The notes beneath the pieces are model-generated. The model saw only the letters and a list, made by a program, of their open reading frames with translations, searched no databases and had not been told where the DNA came from. From contig CALWSP010000001.1 in assembly GCA_944384235.1 (NCBI GenBank), forward strand, positions 124,001-188,000: DNA of 64,000 bases, in the 5' to 3' direction. The position numbers and the translations under genes were made by a program. This DNA is from an uncultured Clostridia bacterium (GTDB taxonomy: Bacteria; Bacillota; Clostridia; Lachnospirales; CAG-274). Shown here one piece after another: positions 1-7,951 of this stretch. Within the stretch, counting starts at the first letter, position 1. Each line of letters opens with the position of its first letter.

Positions 1-1
1 C

Positions 2-3000
2 GCTTTAAAGACTAACGACACTAGTTTAATTGACAAGTATGACTTAAATGGCGACGACAAAGTTGATATTGTTGACTTAACATATGCCAATATGACTAAG
101 GGTGTGTCTGCTGACATTATCTCTATTGACACTGTTTACATTGATGTTCCAGAAGTTGACACTACTAACTTAAATGTTGAGGGTGATATTTCTGACATTT
201 TTGAAGAAAACAATGTAAACCCTGTTATTTTAAGCTCTGCTTCAGAAAACACTCCTATTGAGTTAGATATGAACATTCCTGATGAGGGTGTTGAGTTAAG
301 CGAGATTAACATTGTTGCTCCTCAAAATGATGGTGGTATTGAAGGCGGTAAAATTATTATTGAAACTGAAAGTGGAGAGTTAATTGAGCAACCTTTTGGC
401 AACCACAACGAAAATGCTTATGTAGAGCAACAAGAAGAAGTTAAAGAAGAAACTATAGTTGAGGACAATGAAGAAGTTCCAGCTGAAGAAGTTGAAAGCG
501 AAGTTTCTGATAGTGTTGAAACTCCAGTTGAGGAAGTTGAAAGCGAAACTATTGAGAGCGTTGAAGAAGCTCCAGCTGAAGAAGTTGAAAGCAGCGAACC
601 TATTTTAGTTGAGGATAGTGAAGTTACAAATGCAGAAGTTAGCCAAGAGGAAGCTGAAGAAGTTCACTATTTATTAAGAAACGCTGATGAAAATGTTATT
701 AACATTAACTTAGAAAAGAGAGTTGTTGTTAAGAGAGTTACAATTCAAGTTACAAAGGTTGTTGGAGAGGACGGAACTCCAGATTATGCTTCTGTATCAA
801 GAATTGAATTTATTAAGAACATTGTTCCTGAAGGAGCTCTTGAGGACACTACTAAGGTAAACAACGTTTCTGCTAAAGAAAAGGACGGCGAAATTGAGTT
901 AATTTGGAGTGCTGTAAACAATGTTGAAGGGTATACAGTTAGATATGGTACTAGCAAGGATAATTTAACTAGTGTTGCAACAACAAACACAAACAGCATT
1001 GTTATTGACGGTTTAGACAACAATGTTACATACTATTTCTCTGTTACTGCAACTAGCAACGGTTGGGCTGGCACAGCTTCTGACATTATTAGTGCTACAC
1101 CGCTTCCATCTAGCGTGCCTGGCTTAGTTTCTAACATTAATGTTGAAGCTGCTGACGGCCGTTTAACATTAAAGTGGAATGAAATTAAAAATGCTGTATA
1201 CTACCAAGTATTTTACAGAGAAAAGGGTGCAAGCGAGTTTATTAATTTTGGCGACAACTTAGTTAACACAACTGCAACTATTACAAACCTTACAAATGGC
1301 GTTACTTATGAAATTGCTATTAAGGCTGGTAACACTGTTGGTTTAGGTGAATATTCTGAAATTATTGAGGCAACTCCTAAGGTTGAGGAAATTGAATTAC
1401 CTAAATTCCCAGAAAACGGAAGATTAAACGCTTCTGAAATTATTGAGTCTATTAAGATGACTAACAGCAACAACGTTGACAAAACTCTTTGTCCTAACTT
1501 TGATGTAAGTCACCTTATTGACGACAACGCAAACACATATTGGGTTGCTGCAAAGTGGTGGGAGAGCAGTGATATTACTTACACATTTAAGACACCTCAA
1601 AAGATGAACTATCTTTTATTTGCACCTTACCTTAACGGAAACCACAAAACTTGTATAAGCCATTACAACATTACTGCTCGTGATGAAAATGGAAATGTTC
1701 TTTTTACATTAAAAAACAAGGCTGTTTCTTCATTAAATGCTGACAATTATATTATTGTTAAATTCCCTGAAACTGACAACATTAAGAGCATTACTCTTGG
1801 TCTTGCTGAAAAAGCTGGTGGCGGAGCTCGTGTAAGTATTTCTGAGATTGCTTTCTATGAAAGTTCTTCACTTGCTAACGACATTGCTGCTTTATTTAAA
1901 GACGGCGCATTTACTCAATTAGCTGATGGCGTTGACGAAGCTAAGATTGTGGCTTTAGAAGAACAGTTAAATGAAATGAAGAACTACTATATTGATGTAG
2001 ACAGATTAGCTGACGAAATTAAACTTGCTAAGGCTCTTTTAAACAATTCAACTGACATTGGTGTTATTGTAAGTGATTTTGCAAGCCGTAGCACATCTGC
2101 TGACAGCTCTAAGTTTAGCCAAACTGCTAGCGATTTACAGCCTCTTGGTGTTTCTGTTAACGCAGGGGCAACAGTTGCTGTTTATGCTGACATTCCAGAG
2201 GGTGAAAGTGCTTATGTAGTTCCTACACAATACTATGGTGAAGCTGGCATTTGGAGAGGTTCTGCTATTAAGATTGAAAGTGGTAGAAACTACATCACAA
2301 TTCCAAAAATTGGCAACTTACAAGACACTAGAGGTGGTGCACTTTATTTAACATATTCTGGCGACAAGGCTAGCGAAATTAAAGTTCACGTTATTGAAAG
2401 TAAAGATGTGTTTAAAACTCCATTCTTAGAGTTAAAGAACTGGTATGATTTAAACGAAGCTACTAGAAAAGAAAAGATTGCTAACTATATTACTGAATTA
2501 AAAGAATATATGGCAAGCCTTACTTCTGCTGGTGTTTCTGGCACTGCATTACAAACATCTATTAAAAATGCAACAGAAATTTCTACACCTAATGTATTAT
2601 TATCATTACCAGCTGACCAAGTGTTATCTGGATTAAACAGTTTAGGTGTTGCTTCTGTTGAAGAAATGACTCAAAAGATGTATAACAACATTTTAGCTTG
2701 GGAAGAAACTATGTTTGTTGCTAACAAGATTCAAAGCAACATTCCAGCTGAAATGACATTAGATGAATATCAAAACCCTATGTCTACAAGACAGAACATT
2801 AGATATATGAGAATGTTTGACGGCGCATTTATGTATGCTGCTGGCAACCACGTTGGTGTAGGCTACGGCTCAACTTCTCCTCTTGTTCAAGGTAGACCAA
2901 CTTCTATTACTGGCGAAGAAAAGAACGGTTTATTTGGCTGGGGTATTGGACACGAAATTGGCCACAATATGGACAAATTAGGAAGAGCTGAAATTACAAA

Positions 3001-4630
3001 CAACATCTATTCTATTGCTTTACAGTCTTATGATGGCAACGATATGTCTTTAGAAACTAGACTTAGTATTGAAGACAGATGGGAAAAGATATTTAACAAG
3101 GTTGCTCAAGCTAGACCAGGCGAAGCAAACGATGTTTTTGTTCAATTAGGTATGTATTGGCAGTTACACTTAGCTTATGACAACGCTGAAAGTCCATTAA
3201 AGTTCTATAACGACTTCTTTAAGTTATGGAAAGCTGGTGAGTATTCAACTCAAAGTTACAACGACAGATTTGCTTTAGTTGCATCTAAAGTTGCTAACAA
3301 GAATTTAACTGAATACTTTACTAGATGGGGTATGGAACTTTCTGATTATGCTAAGAGTGAGCTTGCTAAGTATGAAAAAGAAGACAGAGCTATTTGGTAT
3401 TTAAATGATGAATCTAGATTAAATAGAATAGCTAACACTGGTGTTGCTTCTGGTAGCACAACTGTTAGTGCAAGTGTTAAGGACAACGAAGTTACATTAG
3501 TTATTAACAACACAGACAGCGAAAACATTTTAGGTTATGAAGTTATTAGAAATGGTGTTTCTTTAGGCTTTACTAGAGAAAATGTTTACACTGACAATGT
3601 TGGTGCTGCTAACAATATGACTTATACTTACGAGGTTATCCCTGTTGACTTAGTTGGAAATATGGCTAACAAGGTTAAGTCAAACGAAGTTAGAGTGGCT
3701 TATGACAAGACTATTTCTGAAGATTTATACAGCAAGAGATTTGAAAACGACGTTATTGTATTAGATTCTATAACTTCTGATTCTGCTATTACAACAACTG
3801 GCTTAAAGATTACTGACTTAGCTAGCGAAAAGGACATCACTATTAAGGTTAAGACTGATGCAAATGGTGAATTTGTTACTGTTAAAGAGGGTATTACATT
3901 AAATAAAGACAACAATGTAATTTACTTTAACAAGCCTGGCACTACAAACAGCACTATTTGGGTATATGACGTTTATTCTGTTATGATTGAAGGCTTAACT
4001 AACAAGGATATTGACCTTGCTAATGTTCAGCTTTTAGACTACCCTGGAGATAGAGTAGATTTCTATGAAGGTGCTATGGCTGGTAAGTTAGGTTCTGACT
4101 TTGTATATGGCGAAAACCCTGAAGATGTTATTCCTGCTGGCACTTTAGTTGTTTTAGGTACATACAGAGGTGACCCTGTATACAACTACGTTGCAATTGA
4201 GGCTGAGTATAACACTACTGCTGAAGCTGAAGAGGCAAATGGAACTACTACTATTAAGAGAAATATGAACGGTTACAGCTTATTATTAGCTGAAATTCCT
4301 GAAGATGGCGCAGTTAGTGACATTAGTGATGGTATCTTTATTTTCGTTCCTGACTTAGAGGCTGAGGGCAGTTTAAATGCTGAAGATGGCGTTACAGACG
4401 AGTTACCATTAGATATTAGAGCTATTATGTATAGAACTGATAAGCCTGGCGACGACACATCTAAGAGAGAAACAAGCCAAACTTTATGGGTGAGCTTCCC
4501 TGACGAAAGCACATTACCAACTATTAACTTTGAAAGTAGCGTTACTGGCAAGGAAAAGACTAAGGTAAAAAGTGTTTCTAGCAACAAAAACACAATTAAA
4601 TTAGAGAATAATTACAAAGTGATGAAATAA
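2..4630 (+). CDS. M60-family zinc metallopeptidase, multidomain surface protein (5' end outside window)
   Basis: The reading frame is open from base 2, so this is the last 1542 residues of a longer protein; the Met at base 92 is internal. Just before it lies a dockerin/EF-hand-like segment (DLNGDDKVDIVDL, about bases 53-91). Then follow an acidic Glu/Val-rich stretch (bases 430-660), two fibronectin type III domains (about 850-1105 and 1111-1380), a discoidin/F5-8C-like beta domain (about 1480-1865) and the M60 (enhancin-like) peptidase region. HEIGH is at 2951-2965, with Glu nine residues after the second His, fitting HEXXH-X8-E. A third FN3-like domain (about 3450-3715) and an unassigned C-terminal region follow. 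M60 enzymes of gut bacteria cleave mucin-type glycoproteins; that substrate is inferred. No LPXTG or SLH anchor is present at the C-terminus, and the signal peptide would lie upstream. The gene is 19 bases from an SLH-protein gene. Confidence 0.85.
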   Translation, partial: ALKTNDTSLIDKYDLNGDDKVDIVDLTYANMTKGVSADIISIDTVYIDVPEVDTTNLNVEGDISDIFEENNVNPVILSSASENTPIELDMNIPDEGVELSEINIVAPQNDGGIEGGKIIIETESGELIEQPFGNHNENAYVEQQEEVKEETIVEDNEEVPAEEVESEVSDSVETPVEEVESETIESVEEAPAEEVESSEPILVEDSEVTNAEVSQEEAEEVHYLLRNADENVININLEKRVVVKRVTIQVTKVVGEDGTPDYASVSRIEFIKNIVPEGALEDTTKVNNVSAKEKDGEIELIWSAVNNVEGYTVRYGTSKDNLTSVATTNTNSIVIDGLDNNVTYYFSVTATSNGWAGTASDIISATPLPSSVPGLVSNINVEAADGRLTLKWNEIKNAVYYQVFYREKGASEFINFGDNLVNTTATITNLTNGVTYEIAIKAGNTVGLGEYSEIIEATPKVEEIELPKFPENGRLNASEIIESIKMTNSNNVDKTLCPNFDVSHLIDDNANTYWVAAKWWESSDITYTFKTPQKMNYLLFAPYLNGNHKTCISHYNITARDENGNVLFTLKNKAVSSLNADNYIIVKFPETDNIKSITLGLAEKAGGGARVSISEIAFYESSSLANDIAALFKDGAFTQLADGVDEAKIVALEEQLNEMKNYYIDVDRLADEIKLAKALLNNSTDIGVIVSDFASRSTSADSSKFSQTASDLQPLGVSVNAGATVAVYADIPEGESAYVVPTQYYGEAGIWRGSAIKIESGRNYITIPKIGNLQDTRGGALYLTYSGDKASEIKVHVIESKDVFKTPFLELKNWYDLNEATRKEKIANYITELKEYMASLTSAGVSGTALQTSIKNATEISTPNVLLSLPADQVLSGLNSLGVASVEEMTQKMYNNILAWEETMFVANKIQSNIPAEMTLDEYQNPMSTRQNIRYMRMFDGAFMYAAGNHVGVGYGSTSPLVQGRPTSITGEEKNGLFGWGIGHEIGHNMDKLGRAEITNNIYSIALQSYDGNDMSLETRLSIEDRWEKIFNKVAQARPGEANDVFVQLGMYWQLHLAYDNAESPLKFYNDFFKLWKAGEYSTQSYNDRFALVASKVANKNLTEYFTRWGMELSDYAKSELAKYEKEDRAIWYLNDESRLNRIANTGVASGSTTVSASVKDNEVTLVINNTDSENILGYEVIRNGVSLGFTRENVYTDNVGAANNMTYTYEVIPVDLVGNMANKVKSNEVRVAYDKTISEDLYSKRFENDVIVLDSITSDSAITTTGLKITDLASEKDITIKVKTDANGEFVTVKEGITLNKDNNVIYFNKPGTTNSTIWVYDVYSVMIEGLTNKDIDLANVQLLDYPGDRVDFYEGAMAGKLGSDFVYGENPEDVIPAGTLVVLGTYRGDPVYNYVAIEAEYNTTAEAEEANGTTTIKRNMNGYSLLLAEIPEDGAVSDISDGIFIFVPDLEAEGSLNAEDGVTDELPLDIRAIMYRTDKPGDDTSKRETSQTLWVSFPDESTLPTINFESSVTGKEKTKVKSVSSNKNTIKLENNYKVMK

Positions 4631-4649
4631 TTAAGAAGGAGAAAACAAT

Positions 4650-6083
4650 ATGAAGAAAAGATTAGGTTTAGTTGTTATGGCTGCTACAATTCTTTTATCA
4701 GCTACAACTTCTCTAGCTATTTCAAACCCAATTGATGTTTACGCATCAATTGCTCCTGTATTAGAAAGTTCTCAAGAATTAAATCAATCACAGAAGGCAA
4801 GCATTTCAGGCTTGCCTTCATATACTAAAAGTATACAGATAGATTTTAATATGTCTGAGGAGCAGGATTATACTTTTATTTTAAACGAGAGATTAATTAG
4901 TTTACCAGGTGTTTATTACACTAAGTCACAAAGTGGTAAAACTTTAACTATTTATGTAACTTCTAAAACTGAGGTTATTGTTGACAACGATACTTTTGAA
5001 ATTCAGTTTGTTGGGGCAAACCCATTTAAAATTGACAGTATAACAAACATTAAGGTTTTAGACAATTCTTTAAATTTAGAAGAGTTTACTGGTGTTATCG
5101 TTAATGGCGACAAGGAAACTACAACAGAAACTACAACAGAAACTACTACTGAAACTACAACTAGCACAACAACTGAAACAACAACTACTACAACTACTAC
5201 AACAGAAACAACTACTGAAGCTACAACTAACACAACAACAGAAACTACAACTGAAACAACTACTGAGAACCCAACTGAAAGCGTTACAGAAGGTTCAACA
5301 GAAACTACTACAAGTGCAACTAGCAGTGGTGGTAGCTCTGGTGGCTCTGGTGGCGGCGGAGGCGGTGGTTCTGTTTCCGTAGATGACGAAACAACAACTT
5401 CTGAAAATGCTGAAAGCACAACAGATGTTGAAGTTAAAGAAGATTCAACAGAAGAAACTACTGATGTTGCAATTGGTGATGAGAACGGTAGTTCAACTGA
5501 AAGCAAGTTACCATTTAAGGACATTGCAAGTGGTGCTTGGTATGAAGAAAGCGTTAAGTTTGTTTACGACAAGGGCTTAATGTCTGGTGTTGCTAAGAAT
5601 GAATTTGCTCCTAATGTTGTTACTAATAGAGGTATGATTTCAACTATTATTTACAGATTAGAGTGTGATATTAACGAGAATGTAGAAAAAGTTGACGGCA
5701 GTGAGTATAAGTTTAAAGATGTTTTAAGCACAGACTATTTTGCAGACGCTATTTACTGGGGTAGAGCAAACAACATTTTAAACGGTTACAGCGAAGAAAT
5801 TTTTGCTCCTAGAGATAGCATTACTAGAGAACAGCTAGTTTCTATTTTATACAGATATTCTCAATATAAGAAATTTACTAGCACAGGCTCTAACGAGAAG
5901 TTAGTTAGCGATTTTAAAGATGGTGCAACTGTTAGCGAATATGCTAAGGAAGCTATGCAGTGGGCTATATCAAATGAAATTATTAATGGTACACCAGAAA
6001 ATAATTTAAACCCTAAGAACACTGCTACAAGAGCTGAAGTAGCAAAAATTATATCTTCTTTTATGAAATTAAACAATTTATAA
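4650..6083 (+). CDS. S-layer homology (SLH) domain protein with Thr-rich linker
   Basis: 477 residues. A signal peptide (MKKRLGLVVMAATILLSATTSLA) leads to a beta-rich N-terminal domain (about 33-155) that I cannot assign. Next come a low-complexity ETTTETTTE stretch (about 157-230), a Ser/Gly run (about 229-243) and three SLH repeats (about 287-345, 350-410, 415-475; FKDI/FKDV/FKDG starts, TREQ and TRAEV motifs). SLH domains bind pyruvylated secondary cell wall polymer, so the protein should be displayed on the cell surface. The start has an AGAAGGAG site. It follows the M60 gene closely with no terminator between, suggesting one operon: protease plus surface-anchored partner. Whether the N-terminal domain binds the protease, for example as a cohesin would, is speculation. 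Confidence 0.88.
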   Translation: MKKRLGLVVMAATILLSATTSLAISNPIDVYASIAPVLESSQELNQSQKASISGLPSYTKSIQIDFNMSEEQDYTFILNERLISLPGVYYTKSQSGKTLTIYVTSKTEVIVDNDTFEIQFVGANPFKIDSITNIKVLDNSLNLEEFTGVIVNGDKETTTETTTETTTETTTSTTTETTTTTTTTTETTTEATTNTTTETTTETTTENPTESVTEGSTETTTSATSSGGSSGGSGGGGGGGSVSVDDETTTSENAESTTDVEVKEDSTEETTDVAIGDENGSSTESKLPFKDIASGAWYEESVKFVYDKGLMSGVAKNEFAPNVVTNRGMISTIIYRLECDINENVEKVDGSEYKFKDVLSTDYFADAIYWGRANNILNGYSEEIFAPRDSITREQLVSILYRYSQYKKFTSTGSNEKLVSDFKDGATVSEYAKEAMQWAISNEIINGTPENNLNPKNTATRAEVAKIISSFMKLNNL

Positions 6084-6102
6084 TGTAAAAGAGAAAGTTG
6101 AA

Positions 6103-6135
6103 AATAACTAGGCATATAATGCCTAGTTATTTTTT
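6103..6135 (+). terminator. Intrinsic terminator after the SLH gene
   Basis: A 13-bp stem (AATAACTAGGCAT with ATGCCTAGTTATT) with a 3-nt loop is followed by a T6 run. It closes the M60-SLH unit. Confidence 0.9.
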
Positions 6136-6222
6136 AAAGGGAAAAAAATAAATGTTTTATTAGGTGGATATAATTAGTTAAAGAGGAAGAAAGTTAGTTT
6201 TAACAAAGGAGTTTGTTGAAAA

Positions 6223-6696
6223 ATGGGTAAAAAATTTGAAGAAGAATTTAAAAGTGTTATTGAAAGTGGAATTAAAACTTTAAAGTTTAATGTTGAAAAC
6301 TTGGCTAATGAAATGGCGAATAAACCTATACATTTAATGGAGAAAGAAGATTTAAAAATTTATGCTAAATGTAATTGTATTTTATTTGATTTTTCAGGGT
6401 ATACAATGTTTAACTATGCTTTAAAGGCTATTGACGCTTGTGAGAAGTATCTTGCAATTGACATAGCTGACAAGGAAATGCAGACAATATATATTAATAT
6501 GTTAGAGAATGTTGGGAACTTTAAAGAGGCTTATTTATGTGTTAAATCTTGGCTTAACAACGAAGTTACCAAAGAAACAGCTAGGGCATTTCTTGGGGTG
6601 GAGATGCTTAGGTATAGTGAATATATGACAACAGAGGAAAAGGAAAAATACAATAAATTGTATGGAACACCTTTATATAGTGAAGAAATGGAATAA
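6223..6696 (+). CDS. Hypothetical helical protein, 157 aa
   Basis: I do not recognise this family. The protein is predicted mostly alpha-helical, with no signal peptide or membrane segment. The pattern (Tyr/Ala-rich amphipathic helices, ENVGNFKEAYLCVKSWLNN) resembles tetratricopeptide-like helix hairpins, but no repeat is clear enough to call. It has a good AAAGGAG site 13 nt before ATG. It stands alone between two terminators, next to a convergent diguanylate cyclase gene. Confidence 0.7.
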   Translation: MGKKFEEEFKSVIESGIKTLKFNVENLANEMANKPIHLMEKEDLKIYAKCNCILFDFSGYTMFNYALKAIDACEKYLAIDIADKEMQTIYINMLENVGNFKEAYLCVKSWLNNEVTKETARAFLGVEMLRYSEYMTTEEKEKYNKLYGTPLYSEEME

Positions 6697-6725
6697 AAAA
6701 GCTCTACTAAAAGTAGAGCTTTTTT
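6695..6725. terminator. Bidirectional terminator between convergent genes
   Basis: GCTCTACT/AGTAGAGC stem (6701-6708/6712-6719) flanked by A6 and T6, so it can serve both the 157-aa gene and the minus-strand cyclase gene. Confidence 0.9.
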
Positions 6726-7902
6726 ATTTATCATTATTATGAAATTTTTGTTTTTGAACGTACATATTTTTATCTGCTCTTGTGAATGTTGCTAAAAGAC
6801 TTTCGTCTAAGGAATCATCATAAAGAGCGTAGCCAATTGAAAGGGAAGTTTTTACATTCCATTTTGGCTTAATTTTTTCAAATGTGTCGTAGATTTTGTT
6901 TTTTACTATTTCCATATTATCAAGAGTTTCTTCTAGAGATATTATAACAAATTCATCGCCACCAGTTCTATAAAGCAGCATATTTTTATTTGAATTTAAT
7001 TTTAAAGCTCTTGCAGCTAGCTGTAAATATTTATCGCCCATATTATGGCCTAAAGTGTCATTAACTTTTTTTAGGTTGTTTAAATCTATTGTATAGATGC
7101 CAATTAGATGTTTAGCCTTTTGTGCATTGAAGTTATTTATGTCTAGTTCATAAGCGTTTCTATTTTTTAGCTTTGTTAACTGGTCTGAGTTAAAAATATC
7201 TTTAAAAGATGGATTTGATATTCTTTTAAAGAGTATATTTGAAAAGAAAATAACTAAAATGCAAGCGATAAATATTAATATGAACATAGCTATATTTATT
7301 GTTATATAGGTGTCGTATTGGTGGTTTGCAAGCAACTCAATTACTACTACACCTGCAACTACATTTCTTTGATAAACTGGAATGTAGGTTTTATATACTT
7401 TACCAAAATTTGTTTTAATTATTTTATCAGGATAAACAACTTCGCCATTATAGGCTCTATCTAAACTTGGGATTAAGCTTTCATCAACTAATGTGCCAGG
7501 GGCTTTAAAGTTGTAGGCACTTTTTTCAACGCTATCTACAACATAGATATAATCTCCATTTATATTTTTCTTAACAGAGTATATATCATTTACCCCTGTA
7601 TACATTCGTGTTCTAAAAAAGAGTTTTTGGTTATTTCTATATTCATATTTATCTACATCTTCTGCTGTGTTTATGTTTAAAATTGCATCAATGTTTGTGT
7701 TTTCGTCTACATAGGAAAAAACTAGGTTAGTTTGTTCGCCTAAAGAACGAAGCATATCTTTAAAAGCTATGTTATAGTAAAAATATGATAGAAGTAAATA
7801 AACTATTGTTAATATTATTATTGTAAAAATTGAAACTTGAATGTCTACCCTATAAAAAGATTTCTTTTTATTAAAATAGTTGTTTTTTAAAAAGTTTATC
7901 AT
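6724..7902 (-). CDS. Membrane-bound diguanylate cyclase (GGDEF)
   Basis: 392 residues. A membrane helix (about 22-43), an extracellular sensor region (about 45-200, likely single-Cache type) and a second helix (about 205-228) precede a C-terminal GGDEF domain with an intact RTGGDEF motif. It should make cyclic di-GMP from two GTP at the membrane in response to an external ligand. I see no RxxD inhibitory site in the normal position five residues before GGDEF, so product inhibition may be absent. An AAGGAG site precedes the ATG. It lies 49 bp downstream of a GGDEF-EAL gene on the same strand, so the two are probably co-expressed. Confidence 0.9.
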   Translation of the reverse strand: MINFLKNNYFNKKKSFYRVDIQVSIFTIIILTIVYLLLSYFYYNIAFKDMLRSLGEQTNLVFSYVDENTNIDAILNINTAEDVDKYEYRNNQKLFFRTRMYTGVNDIYSVKKNINGDYIYVVDSVEKSAYNFKAPGTLVDESLIPSLDRAYNGEVVYPDKIIKTNFGKVYKTYIPVYQRNVVAGVVVIELLANHQYDTYITINIAMFILIFIACILVIFFSNILFKRISNPSFKDIFNSDQLTKLKNRNAYELDINNFNAQKAKHLIGIYTIDLNNLKKVNDTLGHNMGDKYLQLAARALKLNSNKNMLLYRTGGDEFVIISLEETLDNMEIVKNKIYDTFEKIKPKWNVKTSLSIGYALYDDSLDESLLATFTRADKNMYVQKQKFHNNDK

Positions 7903-7951
7903 AATAAACTCCTTTATAGTAGCAATTTAAAGCTATTAGTTTTATTTAAAA

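Noticed and set aside
5003..5524. Long minus-strand frame opposite the Thr-rich linker of the SLH gene, and + strand frames 5092-5580
   Set aside because: Artefacts of the ACA/ACT repeat, which is open in several frames; low-complexity Val/Ser or Gln/Leu products with no ribosome site.
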